This document shows positions 24,430-36,883 of a DNA stretch of 64,000 bases, piece by piece. The notes beneath the pieces are model-generated. The model made no database searches. It was not told the origin of the DNA and worked only from the letters and a program-made list of their open reading frames with translations. The stretch is from Euonymus europaeus (taxonomy: Eukaryota; Streptophyta; Magnoliopsida; Celastrales; Celastraceae). Position numbers and translations under genes: made by a program. The stretch lies in contig OY756958.1 in NCBI GenBank assembly GCA_963580455.1, forward strand, positions 13,280,501-13,344,500, written 5' to 3'. The stretch's first letter is position 1. Every line of letters starts with the position of its first letter.

Positions 24430-27400
24430 ATAAAAAGTGTACAACGAGAAACATTGATGGTCCGAAGTTGCTCAACTCACTCTATGTAGGAGCTTTAAAC
24501 TGTTTTGTCCATTTTTCATAGAAAGTTGTTGTTTTGCCATCAAAACAATCTACAAAGCCTATACACGTAAAATGTAACATAGAAGAACATTAAAAAGTGT
24601 ACACCGAGCAACTTTGATGGTCCGAAGTTGCTCTACTCACTCTATGAAGGAGCTTTAAACTGTTTTGTCCATTTGTCATAGAAACTTGTTGTTTTGCTAT
24701 CAAAACAATCTACAAAGCTTATACTCGTAAAATGTGACATAGAAGAACAATAAAAAGTGTACACCGAGCAAATTTGATGGTCCGAAGTTGCTCAGCTCAT
24801 TCTGTGGGGGAGCTTTAAATTGTTTTGTCCGTTTGTCATAGAAAGTTGTTGTTTTGCCATCAAAATAATCTACAAAGCTTATACTAATAAAATGTGACAT
24901 AGAAGAACAATAAAAAGTGTACACTGAGCAACCTTTATGATCTGAAGGTCCTCAACTCTCTCTATGGAGGAGCTTTTAAAGTTTTTGTCCATTTCTCTTA
25001 GAAATTTGGGGTTTTGGCATCGAAATAGTCTAGGAAGCTTATACTCGTAAAATTTGACATAGAAGAACAATAAAAAGTGTACACCGAGCAACTATGATGG
25101 TCCGAAGTTGCTCAACTCTCTCTATGGAGTAGCTTTCAACGATTTTGTTGATTTGTCATAAAGAGTTGGTGTTTTGGCATCGAAATAATCTAGGAAGCTT
25201 AAACTCGTAAAATTTTACTTAGGAGAACAAGAAAAAGTTTACACGGAACAACATTGATGGTCCGAAGTTGCTCAACTCATTCTATGGAGGAGCTTTTAAC
25301 GGTGTTGTCCATTTGAAATAGAAAGTTGGGGTTTTGGCATCGAAATAATCTAGGAAGCATATACTCGTAAAATTTTACATAGAAGAACAATAAAAAATGT
25401 ACACCGAGAAACATTAATGGTCCGAAGTTGCTCAACTCTCTCTATAGAGGAGCTTTTAACGTTTTTGTCCATTTCACTTAGAAAGTTGGCGTTTTGGCAT
25501 CGAAATAATCTAGGAAGCTTATATTCGTAATATTTGACATAGAAGAACAATAAAAAGTTTACACCGAGCAACTTTGATAGTCCGAAGTTGCTCAACTCAC
25601 TATATGGAGGAGCTTTTAACGGTGTTGTCCATTTGAAATAAAAAGTTGGGGTTTTGGCATCGCAATAATCTAGGAAGCATATACTCGTAAAATGTGACAT
25701 AGAAGAACAATAAAAAGTGTACAACGAGAAACATTGATGGTCCGAAGTTGCTCAACTCACTCTATGGAGGAGCTTTAAACTGTTTTGTCCATTTTTCATA
25801 GAAAGTTGTTGTTTTGCCATCAAAACAATCTACAAAGCTTATACTCGTAAAATGTAACATAGAAGAACAATAAAAATTGTACACCGAGCAACTTTGATGG
25901 TCCGAAGTTGCTCTACTCACTCTATGAAGGAGCTTTAAACTGTTTTGTCCATTTGTCATAGAAACTTGTTGTTTTGCTATAAGAACAATCTACAAAGCTT
26001 ATACTCGTAAAATGTGACATAGAAGAACAATAAAAAGCGTACACCAACAAACTTTGATGGTCCGAAGTTGCTCAACTCACTCTATGGATGAGCTTGAAAC
26101 TGTTTTGTCCGTTTGTCATAGAAAGTTGTTGTTTTGCTATCAAAACAATCTACAAAGCTTATACTCGTAAAATGTGACATAGAGGAACAATAAAAAGTGT
26201 ACACCAAGCAACTTTGATGGTCCGAAGTTGCTCAGCTCACTCTGTCGAGGAGCTTTAAACTGTTTTGTCCATTTTTTATAGAAAGTTGTTGTTTTGCCAT
26301 CAAAATAATCTACAAAGCTTATACTCATAAAATGTGACATAGAAGAACAATAAAAAGTGTACACCGAGCAACTTTGATGATCCGAAGTTGCTCAACTCTC
26401 TCTGTGGAGGAGCTTTTAAAGTTTTTGTCCATTTCTCTTAGAAATTTGGGGTTTTGGCATCAAAATAATCTATGAAGCTTATACTCGTAAAATTTGACAT
26501 AAAAGAACAATAAAAAGTGTACATCGAGCAACTATGACGGTCCGAAGTTGCTCAACTCTCTCTATGGAGTAGCTTTTAACGATTTTGTCGATTTGTCATA
26601 AATAGTTGACGTTTTGGCATCGAAATAATCTAGGAAGCTTAAACTCGTAAAATTTTACTTAGGAGAACAAGAAAAAGTTTACACGGAACAACATTGATGG
26701 TCCGAAGTTGCTCAACTCCTTCTATGGAGGAGCTATTAACGGTGTTGTCCATTTGAAATAGAAAGTTGGGGTTTTGGCATCGAAATAATCTAGGAAGCAT
26801 ATACTCATAAAATTTAACATAGAAGAACAATAAAAAGTGTACACCGAGAAACATTAATGGTCTGGAGTTGCTTAACTCTCTCTATAGAGGAGCATTTAAC
26901 GTTTTTGTCCATTTCTCTTAGAAAGTTAGCGTTTTGGCATCGAAATAATCTAGGAAGCTTATATTCGTAATATTTGACATAGAAGAACAATAAAAAGTGT
27001 ACAACGAGAAACATTGATGGTCCGAAGTTGCTCAACTCACTCTATGGAGGAGCTTTAAACTGTTTTGTCCATTTTTCATAGAAAGTTGTTGTTTTGCCAT
27101 CAAAACAATCTACAAAGCTTATACTCGTAAAATGTAATATAGAAGAACAATAAAAAGTGTACACCGAGCAACTTTGATGGTCCGAAGTTGCTCTACTCAC
27201 TCTATGAAGGAGCTTCAAACAGTTTTGTCCATTTGTCATAGAAACTTGTTGTTTTGCTATCAAAACAATCTACAAAGCTTATACTCGTAAAATGTGACAT
27301 AAAAGAACAATAAAAAGTGTACACCGAGCAAATTTGATGGTCCGAAGTTGCTCAGCTCATTCTATGGGGGAGCTTTAAATTGTTTTGTCCGTTTGTCATA

Positions 27401-27910
27401 GAAAGTTGTTGTTTTGCCATCAAAATAATCTACAAAGCTTATACTAATAAAATGTGACATAGAAGAACAATAAAAAGTGTACAACGAGCAACTTTGATGA
27501 TATGAAGTTGCTCAACTCTCTCTATGGAGGAGCTTTTAAAGTTTTTGTCAATTTCTCTAAGAAATTTGGGGTTTTGGCATCGAAATAGTCTAGGAAGCTT
27601 ATGCTCGTAAAATTTGACATAGAAGAACAATAAAAAGTGTACACCGAGCAACTAAGATGGTCCGAAGTTGCTCAACTCTCTCTATGGAGTAGCTTTCAAC
27701 GATTTTGTTGATTTGTCATAAAGAGTTGGTGTTTTGGCATCGAAATAATCTAGGAAGCTTAAACTCGTAAAATTTTACTTAGGAGAACAAGAAAAAGTTT
27801 ACACGGAACAACATTGATGGTCCGAAGTTGCTCAACTCATTCTATGGAGGAGCTTTTAACGGTGTTGTCCATTTAAAATAAAAAGTTGGGGTTTTGGCAT
27901 CGAAATAATC
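24430..27910 (+). repeat. 2,560-bp (16-monomer) offset duplication
   Basis: 24,430-25,350 matches 26,990-27,910 at an offset of exactly 2,560 bp (for example 'acaacgagaaacattgatgg' at 24,441 and 27,001, and the 70-codon frames at 24,879 and 27,439). Monomers between the two matching parts are of the same classes but in a different order. Confidence 0.8.
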
Positions 27911-29235
27911 TTGGAAGCATATACTCGTAAAATTTGACATAGAAGAACAATAAAAAGTGTACACCGAGCAACTATGATGGTCCGAAGTTGCTCAACTCTC
28001 TATATGGAGTAGCTTTTAACGATTTTGTTGATTTGTCATAGATAGTTGGTGTTTTGGCATCGAAATAATCTAGGAAGCTTAACTCGTAAAATTTTACTTA
28101 GGAAAACAAGAAAAAGTTTACACGGAACAACATTGATGGTCCGAAGTTGCTCAACTCCTTCTATGGAGGAGCTTTTAACGGTGTTGTCCATTTGAAATAG
28201 AAAGTTGGGGTTTTGGCATCGAAATAATCTAGGAAGCATATACTCGTAAAATTTGACATAGAAGAACAATAAAAAATGTACACCGAGAAACATTAATGGT
28301 CCGAAGTTGCTCAACTCTCTCTATAGAAGAGCTTCTAACGTTTTTGTCCATTTCTCTTAGAAAGTTGGCGTTTTGGCATCGAAATAATCTAGGAAACTTA
28401 TATTCGTAATATTTGACATAGAAGAACAATAAAAAGTTTACACCGAGCAACTTTGATAGTCCGAAGTTACTCAACTCACTCTATGGAGGAGCTTTTAACG
28501 GTGTTGTCCATTTGAAATAGAAAGTTGGGGTTTTGGCATCGAAATAATCTAGGAAGCATATACTCGTAAAATGTGAGATAGAAGAACAATAAAAAGTGTA
28601 CAACGAGAAACATTGATGGTCCGAAGTTGCTCAACTCACTCTATGGAGGAGCTTTAAACTGTTTTGTCCATTTTTCATAGAAAGTTGTTGTTTTGCATCA
28701 AAAAAATCTACAAAGTTTATACTCGTAAAATGTAACATAGAAGAACAATAAAAAGTGTACACCGAGCAACTTTGATGCTCCGAAGTTGCTCTACTCACTC
28801 TATGAATGAGCCTTAAACTGTTTTGTCCATTTGTCATAGAAAGTTGTTGTTTTGCTATCAAAACAATCTACAAAGCTTATACTCGTAAAATGTGACATAG
28901 AGGAACAATAAAAAGTGTACACCGAGCAACTTTGATGGTCCGAAGTTGCTCAGCTCACTCTAACGAGGAGCTTTAAACTGTTTTGTCCATTTTTTATAAA
29001 AAGTTGTTGTTTTGCCATCAAAATAATCTACAAAGCCTATACTCATAAAATGTGACATAGAAGAACAATAAAAAGTGTACACCGAGCAACTTTGATGATC
29101 CGAAGTTGCTCAACTCTCTCTGTGGAGGAGCTTTTAAAGTTTTTGTCCATTTCTCTTAGAAATTTGGGGTTTTGGCATCAAAATAATCTATGAAGCTTAT
29201 ACTCGTAAAATTTGACATAGAAGAACAATAAAAAG

Positions 29236-32000
29236 TGTACACCGAGCAACTATGATGGTATGAAGTTGCTCAACTCTCTTTATGGAGTAGCTTTTAACAA
29301 TTTTGTCGATTTGTCATAAATAGATGATATTTTGGCATCGAAATAATCTAGGAAGCTTAAACTCGTAAAATTTTACTTAGGAGAACAAGAAAAAGTTTAC
29401 ACGGAACAACATTGATGGTCCGAAGTTGCTCAACTCCTTCTATGGAGGAGCTATTAACGGTGTTGTCCATTTGAAATAGAAAGTTTGGGTTTTGGCATCG
29501 AAATAATCTAGGAAGCATATACTTGTAAAATTTGACATAGAAGAACAATAAAAAGTGTACATCGAGAAACATTAGTGGTCCGAAATTGCTTAACTCTCTC
29601 TATAGAGGAGCTTTTAACGTTTTTGTCCATTTCTCTTAGAAAGTTGGCGTTTTGGCATCGAAATAATCTCGGAAGCTTATATTCGTAATATTTGACATAG
29701 AAGAACAATAAAAACTGTACACCGAGCAACTTTGATAGTCCGAAGTTGCTCAACTCACTCTATGGAGGAGCTTTTAACGGTGTTGTCCATTTGAAATAGA
29801 AAGTTGGGATTTTAGCATCGAAATAATCTAGAAAGCTTATACTCGTAAAATGTGACAAAGAAGAACAATAAAAAATTTACAACGAGAAACATTAATGGTC
29901 CAAAGTTGCTCAACTCTCTCTATAGAGGAGCTTTTAATATTTTTTTCCATTTCTCTTAGAAAGTTGGTGTTTTGGCATCGAAATAATCTAAGAAGCTTAT
30001 ATTTGTAATATTTGACATAGAAGAACAATAAAAAGTGTACACCGAGCAATTTTGATAGTCCGAAGTTGCTCAACTCACTCTATGGAGGAGCTTTTAACGG
30101 TGTTGTCCATTTGAAATAGAAAGTTGGGGTTTTGGCATCGAAATAATCTAGGAAGCATATACTAGTAAAATGTGACATAGAAGAACAATAAAAAATTTAC
30201 AACGAGAAACATTTATGGTCCGAAGTTGCTCAACTCTCTCTATAGAGGAGCTTTTAATCTTTTTTTCCATTTCTCTTAGAAAGTTGGTGTTTTCGCATCG
30301 AAATAATCTAAGAAGCTTATATTCGTAATATTTGACAAAGAAGAACAATAAAAAGTGTAAACCGAGCAACTTTGATAGTCCGAAGTTGCTCAACTCACTC
30401 TATGGAGGAGCTTTAAACTGTTTTGTCCATTTGTCATAGAAAGTTATTGTTTTGCCATCAAAATAATCTCGGAAGCTTATATGCGTAATCTTTGACATAG
30501 AAGAACAATAAAAACTGTACACCGAGCAACTTTGATAGTTTGAAGTTGCTCAACTCACTCTATGGAGGAGCTATTAACGGTGTTGTCCATTTGAAATAGA
30601 AAGTTGGGGTTTTGGTATCGAAATAATCTAGAAAGCTTATACTCGTAAAATGTGACATAGAAGAACAATAAAAAATTTACAACGAGAAACATTAATGGTC
30701 CAAAGTTGCTCAACTCTCTCTATAGAGGAGCTTTTAATATTTTTTTCCATTTCTCTTAGAAAGTTGGTGTTTTGGCATCGAAATAATCTAAGAAGCTTAT
30801 ATTCGTAATATTTGACATAGAAGAACAATAAAAACTGTACACCGAGCAACTTTGATAGTCCGAAGTTGCTCAACTCACTCTATGGAGGAGCTTTTAACGG
30901 TGTTGTCCATTTGAAATAGAAAGTTGGGGTTTTGGCATCGAAATAATCTAGGAAGCTTGTACTCGTAAAATTTGACATAGAAGAACAATAAAAAGTGTAC
31001 ACCGAGCAACTATGATGGTCCGAAGTTGCTCAACTCTCTCTATGGAGTAGCTTTTAACGATTTTGTCGATTTGTCATAGATAGTTGGTGTTTTGGCATCA
31101 AAATAATCTAGGAAGCTTAAACTCGTAAAATTTTACTTAGGAGAACAAGAAAAAGTTTACACGGAACAACATTGATGGTCCGAAGTTGCTCAACTCCTTC
31201 TATGGAGGAGCTATTAACGGTGTTGTCCATTTGAAATAGAAAGTTCAGGTTTTGGCATCGAAATAATCTAGGAAGCATATACTCGTAAAATTTGACATAG
31301 AAGAACAATAAAAAGTGTACACCGAGAAACATTAATGGTCCGAAGTTGCTTAACTCTCTCTATAGAGGAGCTTTTAACGTTTTTGTCCATTTCCCTTAGA
31401 AAGTTGGCGTTTTGGCATCGAAATAATCTCGGAAGCTTATATTCGTAATATTTGACATAGAAGAACAATAAAAAGTGTACACCGAGCAACTTTGATAGTC
31501 CGAAGTTGCTCAACTTACTCTATGGAGGAGCTTTTAACGGTGTTGTCCATTTGAAATAGAAAGTTGGGGTTTTGGCATCGAAATAATCTAGGAAGCTTAT
31601 ACTCGTAAAATGTGACATAGAAGAACAATAAAAAATTTACAACGATAAACATTTATGGTCCGAAGTTGCTCAACTCTCTCTATAGAGGAGCTTTTAATCT
31701 TTTTTTCCATTTCTCTTAGAAAGTTGGTGTTTTCGCATCGAAATAATCTAAGAAGCTTATATTCGTAATATTTGACATAGAAGAAGAATAAAAAGTGTAA
31801 ACCGAGCAACTTTGATAGTCCGAAGTTGCTCAACTCACTCTATGGAGGAGCTTTAAACTGTTTTGTCCATTTGTCATAGAAAGTTATTGTTTTGCCATCA
31901 AAATAATCTACGAAGCTTATACTCGTAAAATTTGACATAGAAGAACAATAAAAAGTGTTCACCGAGCATTTTTGATGATCCGAAGTTTCTCAACTCTCTG
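29236..32000 (+). repeat. 1,760-bp (11-monomer) HOR, about 1.5 copies
   Basis: Copy 1 starts near 29,236 and copy 2 near 30,996. Corresponding points 29,357/31,117 and 29,508/31,268 are 1,760 bp apart. Inside copy 1 an 800-bp sub-duplication (29,837 and 30,637) is visible. From about 31,597 copy 2 aligns better with 30,148 (offset 1,449), so two or more monomers were skipped there. Confidence 0.8.
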
Positions 32001-32306
32001 TATGGAGTAGCTTTTAACGATTTTGTCGATTTGTCATAGATAGTTGGTGTTTTGGCATCGAAATAATCTAGGAAACTTAACTCGTAAAATTTTACTTAGG
32101 AGAACAAGTAAAAGTTTATACGGAACAACATTAATGGTCCGAATTTGCTCAACTCCTTCTATGGAGGAGCTTTTAACGGTGTTGTCCATTTCAAATAGAA
32201 AGTTGGGGTTTTGGCATTGAAATAATCTAGGAAGCCTACACTCGTAAAATTTGACATAGAAGAACAATAAAAAGTGTACACCGAGCAACTTTGATGGTCC
32301 GAAGTT

Positions 32307-32946
32307 GCTCCAAGTGTTGTGAAGCTACTGTCCAAATGTCACTTCGATCGGACTAGGGATCATTCCCCGATCATTCCGTCCAGAAAACTAGTGCAGCACC
32401 CCTAAATCCACTCTCCTCCGAAATTCCTCTCAAAAAACCAACCCCCTCATTTTCTGTTTCTTCTTCCATTTTTATAAACCAAAAACCGAATCAAACACCT
32501 CCCCAAAATCGGCTTCCAAAGCCTCTCTCTCTCTCCATTTTCAACCTTTCGGCGCCTCCTTCTCCTTTTTTTCCTTCTCTTCCACCTACCAACGGTGGCG
32601 GCTCCCTCCAAGCAACAAAAGCTTTTTCCACAAAGCTTTCTCTTCTTTAGGTATTAGGGTTAGGTTTAGGTGGTGGGCTGGGTAGGATAGCTTGGGCGCT
32701 GGCTTTTGGTGAGTTAAATGGGTGATGGGCTCGGTTTGGGTAGAATTAGTTGAGAAATGGGCTGGGCCAACTGGGCAATGGGCTAATTAATTTTGGGTTT
32801 GGTTAAATTGGGTAGTTGTAGTATTTGATTATTTAGGGCTTAAGTTTGGGTCAAAATTTGGATGAATTATTTGGTATATTTTTATTTTTTATTTCTTTTT
32901 CTTTCTTTTTAAATTGAAACTTCCCGGACAAAAATGGGGTACTACA
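32307..32946 (-). mobile_element. LTR fragment: first 640 bp of the Ogre/Tat-like LTR
   Basis: Matches 42,111-42,765 apart from a 9-bp and a 6-bp gap and scattered substitutions. The last base (32,946) is the outer end of the LTR in minus orientation (TGTAGTACCCC when read on the minus strand). The other end breaks at 32,307-32,310, where 'GCTC' is shared by the satellite ('gaagttGCTC') and the LTR ('aaaGCTCcaagtg'), a 4-bp microhomology. This is a copy of the LTR outer edge plus flank, not an independent insertion, because the satellite next to it (32,947-33,500) also matches the flank of the larger element. Confidence 0.9.
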
Positions 32947-33500
32947 GCATCAAAATAATCTAGGAAGCTTATACTCGTAAAATTTGACATAAAACAACAA
33001 TAAAAAGTGTACACCGAGCAACTTTGATGGTCCGAAGTTGCTCGACTCACTCTATGGGAAGCTTTAAACTGTTTTGTCCATTTGTCATAGAAACTTGTTG
33101 TTTTGCCATCAAAACAATCTACAAAGCTTTTACTCGTAAAATGTGACATAGAAGAACAATAAAAGGTGTACACCGAGCAACTTTGATGGTCCGAACTTGC
33201 TCAACTCACTCTGTGGAGGAGCTTTAAACTGTTTTGTCCATTTGTCATAGAAAGTTGTTGTTTTTCCATCAAAATAATCTACAAAGCTTATCCTCATAAA
33301 ATGTGATATAGAAGAACAATAAAAAGTGTACACCGAGCAACTTTGACGATCCGAAGTTGTTGAACTCTCTCTACGGAGGAGCTTTTAAAGTTTTTGTCCA
33401 TCTCTCTTAGAAATTTGGGGTTTTGGCATCGAAATAATCTAGGAATCTTATACTCGTAAAATTTTACATAGAAGATCAATAAAAAGTGTACACCGAGCAA
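32947..33500 (+). repeat. Satellite islet between two retroelement pieces
   Basis: Three and a half monomers, nearly identical to 42,766-43,319 and to 44,365-44,917. Shared private variants include 'tagaacaacaataaaaag'-type starts, 'ctctatgggaagctttaaac' (2-3 bases shorter), 'aaaaggtgtacacc' and 'cttatcctcataaaatgtg'. It stops in mid-monomer at 'accgagcaa', where the broken element begins. Confidence 0.95.
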
Positions 33501-34200
33501 TGATTTTTTGGCTGATCATTGGAAATGATTTTTTTTTTGAAAAATGCACGGGATCACTAGAGCCATTCCCGGCTTGGCTAATCATTGGAAATGATTTTTT
33601 TTTTTTGAAAAATGCTCAGGATCACTAGAGCCATTCCCGGCTTGGCTGATCATTGGAAATGATTTTTTTTTTTAAAAATGCACGGGATCAATAGAGCCAT
33701 TCCCGGCTTGGCTGATCATTGGAAATGAATTTTTTTTTTTTTTTTTTTTGAAAAATGCACGGGATCACTAGAGCCATCCCCGGCTTGGCCAATCTTTGAA
33801 AATGATTTTTTTTTTGAAAAAAGCTTGGGATCACTAGGGCCATTCCCGGCTTGGCTGATCATTCAAAATGATTTTTTTGAAAAATGCACGGGATCACTAG
33901 AGCCATTCCCGGCTTGGCTAATTATTGGAAAGATTTTTTTTTTTGAAAAATATCCGGGATCACTAGGGTCATTCCCGGCTTGGTTGAAAAATGATGATGA
34001 TGTTTCCAAAAATGCTTGATTTTCAATTTCAAGCATGGCTAGAATTTATTTATTTATTTGTTTTTTTTTCCTTTTTTTTTTGAAAAATGTTTGGGATCAC
34101 TAGAGTCATTCCCAACTTGGCTGAAAATGATGATTGATTTCTTTTTTCTTAAACATAAAGATGCTCAGGATCGCTGTAGTCATCCCTGGGCTTATCCGTG
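33501..34200. repeat. 66-bp minisatellite inside retroelement, cluster 1
   Basis: Nine recognisable units with the core 'ggatcactagagccattc' followed by 'ccggcttggc', starting at 33,551, 33,619, 33,685, 33,762, 33,828, 33,891, 33,957, 34,094 and 34,168. Spacing is mostly 63-68 bp. The length differences come largely from a T-tract. Units decay towards 34,200. The array lies downstream of ORF B in element orientation and is cut by the 33,501 breakpoint. Confidence 0.9.
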
Positions 34201-34249
34201 ACATGGGCTGGACTTGGGTAAAAATACATAAACTGACACTGTAGAGTTC

Positions 34250-35236
34250 TTAGTTGGGTCTCTCCATATTCGCGACCACATTCAACAATTGCTCCCACCT
34301 TTGTCGGCTGGCCTCCGGCTGATGCTCATGAGCCGGTGTTTCTTGAATACAGCGAGGTGATGGTGGTCTAGTAGCAGACCGAGATGTTTCCCCCAGTAAT
34401 ACAACTTGTGTCAGTGATGCTTTTCGCCTCTTGGCAGTAGTGGTCATTTGGTTAATGCCTTTCCACCAGTTATTTTTCTGCACAATACTTACTGGATAAA
34501 ATGGGGAGATTTGGCTTATAGGAGGACGAATGCCTTTGCTCAAAACCAGTCGGGTAACGAGTCGTGGGAAATACAATTTTCCAACCTTCGTTGGTCTGTT
34601 CTCCACGAAACTCTGTGTCTTTAGAATAGTGGTCATAAAAAATTCTCCAATATCAAACCATACTCCCTGATACATATAGTATAGGGCATGAAGAATCTTA
34701 CCCCGTCTCTGGTGGTGGTGGCCGATGGGGCAAAGATTGTGCCGGAGAGCATCGTCCAGCAACCACATCTTCGGTGGCAAATATGAGCGGCGTGTAGCGT
34801 TTACTTTCTTATCGCTCTGTCCTCGACACATGTTGTCAATTATCTCCTTCTTAGAAACAGATATCGGTGCTTCGAAACCAGTAGCTACATCATAAGAAGG
34901 GGGATACCCTAAACACGCGCATATGTCTGCTGTTGTGAACTGGAGTTTTATACCAATTACTTCCACCTGGTAAATCGGACGTGGTCTGGTTCTCGTACTC
35001 GGTGGTAACATTTCAAGAGTCTCGTAGAAATCACGAACTATACGAGGGTAAACTGATAAATTACCCGTAGGATCTGGGTCAACCAAAAATAACATAGAGT
35101 GATCCTGGAGGTAGTTCACAGCCCAACGAGCGCTGGCATCTCTAAGAATGTGAAGGTCGAATCGTCGCTCAGGAATAATTTCCGCTTTAGCAAACAACGT
35201 GATTGCTTGTAAGCGGGGTGACAGAGTCCCATCCAT
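34250..35236 (-). CDS. Retroelement ORF B, putative plant transposon-protein-like (about 328 aa)
   Basis: Open frame without internal stops. It extends upstream to 35,323 (357 codons), but the Met at 35,236 ('MDGTLSPRLQ') is preferred because the 29 residues before it are Ser/His-rich and unlike the rest. Numbering from that Met, the visible blocks are IVRDFY (66-71), VEVIGIKLQF (91-100), LGYPP (109-113), a long hydrophobic/basic stretch around 157-200 with 'GKILHALYYMYQG', and KVGKLYFPRLVTRLV (217-231). The tail is basic then Pro/Ser-rich (about 268-310). The pattern resembles the putative plant transposon protein domain seen in extra ORFs of Tat/Ogre-type elements, and the same blocks occur in ORF A at nearly the same positions. 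Function is unknown. It is not a gag by any motif I can see (no CCHC zinc knuckle). Assignment is by memory of the family, not by search. Confidence 0.6.
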   Translation of the reverse strand: MDGTLSPRLQAITLFAKAEIIPERRFDLHILRDASARWAVNYLQDHSMLFLVDPDPTGNLSVYPRIVRDFYETLEMLPPSTRTRPRPIYQVEVIGIKLQFTTADICACLGYPPSYDVATGFEAPISVSKKEIIDNMCRGQSDKKVNATRRSYLPPKMWLLDDALRHNLCPIGHHHQRRGKILHALYYMYQGVWFDIGEFFMTTILKTQSFVENRPTKVGKLYFPRLVTRLVLSKGIRPPISQISPFYPVSIVQKNNWWKGINQMTTTAKRRKASLTQVVLLGETSRSATRPPSPRCIQETPAHEHQPEASRQRWEQLLNVVANMERPN

Positions 35237-35589
35237 TGAATGAGATGAAAGATGGGTGAGGATTTTCACTTGATGAAGGTGAGATGTAGTGGAAGAAAAG
35301 GTGGAACAATGAACGAAAATCACTGAAAGTGAGTAATCGTGTCAGTAATGGAAGGAATAAAAATGAAGTGATGAGATCAGAGTAAAACGATGATCGACGA
35401 TCAGTGGAAGTGAAAGGAAATCTGAAAGAGACGAGATGATGAGATGATACAGATGATAGATATGGTAAAGACACGTGACTCCGAGAAGAAGAGAAAATTC
35501 GACCATAAGCGACAAAACAATAAAGAATGAATGTAAAATTTCCAAAGTAGTTGAAAAGTCGACATCACGGATGATACAGTGAAAACATG

Positions 35590-35972
35590 TCACTTGGTGG
35601 AAAAGCGAAGAAATCCATCAGATGAAACAAAACTTGGCCAGAAAGGAAGAGAAAGGGGAAATGTAGGGATACGTGCCTGAGCTGGTGATAGAGACACGAT
35701 AGAGATGAGAAGAAATAGATGGCCGAAAGAAAAAGAAATAAAGAAAGTCATATGACTGAGCTATGACAGGGATGGGAAAGAGACATGATGGAGATGGGGA
35801 GGAAAAACGATAGAGACAGGAAAAAGAATATGGCCAAAAGATACAAAATATTTTGAAAACGCATACCATGAAAATGAAAAAATGAAGAAAGTCGTGTATG
35901 CCTGAATTATGACAGTGATGGGGGAGAGGCATGATAGAGATGGTGAAGACGTGTGACTCAACAGTGAAGAGA
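35590..35972. repeat. Degenerate purine-rich repeats between ORF B and minisatellite
   Basis: A motif of the form 'aagaaagtc.tatg.ctga...atgaca..gatggg...gagacatgatagagatgg' occurs near 35,749 and again near 35,885 (about 137 bp apart), with a weaker relative near 35,660. A related 'cgcctgaattagcgataaagatgg' stretch is found at 38,799-38,822, upstream of ORF A. The small frames in this stretch have no recognisable domain and look incidental. Confidence 0.5.
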
Positions 35973-36110
35973 TTTTTTTTATTTTTGTTTGAAAAATGCT
36001 CGGGATCACTAAGGCCATTCCCGGCTTGGCGAGTCATTGAAAATTATTTTTTTTTGGAAAAATGCACGGGATCACTAGGGCCATTCCCGGCTTGGCCAAT
36101 CATAAAATAT
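35973..36110. repeat. 66-bp minisatellite inside retroelement, cluster 2
   Basis: Two units with the same core as cluster 1, at 36,003 and 36,069 (66 bp apart), each with a T-tract and 'gaaaaatgcacggg'. They lie on the other side of ORF B, so the same minisatellite brackets that ORF. Confidence 0.9.
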
Positions 36111-36762
36111 TTGAAGAAAGAGATGCATACCTGATTCATGAAGATTGTCTGAACTTGTACTGTTTGAACAAACCTGTCAAATGATAAGCAACATGCAACG
36201 ATGATGCATGCGATGACATATATTGCACAATTATGAATATCTCACTTGGAATGAATGCAATACTCTCAAGTGTTTCATTTTTCCCTCTTTTTTTTTGTTT
36301 TTTTTTTGTTTTTTTTTGACCAATTTTCTTCAAAAATCATATATGCTCACATTTCTTAATTACAACTTTTTCCATTTTTATGCTTCGAATCATTCCTCTG
36401 CTCATAATACATATCTTGACCACGAGGTTTTTTCTCATCCCTTTTTCAGTGTAGGACACCAACATCCATCAATGTTCTGACAAAAAGTAATATTCAAATG
36501 CACTTATCACGCTTTCTGTCAAAACTTTTGTCAATGATGAATTTAACAATATGACTATGCATGTCAAATGGAAAACTTCTTGGAGAATGAATGAGATGTG
36601 AAAATGGATGAGCAAAGTCAAAGAAATGAACACTTCGATAAAATTTAATCGAAAATGATGAGTGACGATAGGAAGCTTATTTTGGAGGGGAAGAGGTGAT
36701 GTCAAAGAAATGAGAAATAGATTGAGTTTTTCCAAGATAAAAATTGTGACAATTCAAAGATT

Positions 36763-36789
36763 ACACCAAAACTGCCCCAGTTTTGGTGT
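36763..36789. other. Perfect 12-bp hairpin, 3-nt loop
   Basis: ACACCAAAACTG and CAGTTTTGGTGT are exact reverse complements separated by CCC. A near copy lies at 36,884-36,911. The position in the spacer between two element ORFs could fit an RNA structure in the genomic transcript (inference). Confidence 0.8.
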
Positions 36790-36883
36790 GCCCTCAATTA
36801 ACAATGATTAAATCCAATTTGCATGAGATTATATCTGAACCCTTCATTTTTGGCAACAAAATTCTTCTTTTGATGTAATGATC

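Larger units (their letters stand above)
19191..32306 (+). repeat. 160-bp satellite, block B
   Basis: About 82 monomers in the same orientation as block A. Classes recur in a recognisable order. A 'gagtagcttttaacgattttg' monomer is followed by an 'aacaacattgatgg...ctccttctatgg' monomer, then by a 'gagaaacattaatgg...ctctatagagg' monomer with 'tatattcgtaatatttg'. Several multi-monomer units are built from these classes. The block ends at a junction with the LTR fragment at 32,307. No gene is visible. Confidence 0.95.

Noticed and set aside
32647..32670. Telomere-like 'ttagggttaggtttagg' (also 42,460-42,483)
   Set aside because: Only three or four degenerate units, and it is part of the LTR, duplicated with it. 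Not an interstitial telomere array.
32307..32946. The LTR fragment as the missing 3' LTR of the large element
   Set aside because: Its outer end is joined to the same satellite flank as the 5' LTR, not to internal element sequence, so it is a copy of the 5' junction.
33825..34019. Plus-strand ORF with repeated 'GSLGPFPAW' (also 35,931-36,134)
   Set aside because: A consequence of the 66-bp repeat length (22 codons). It is antisense to the element and interrupted by variable T-tracts.
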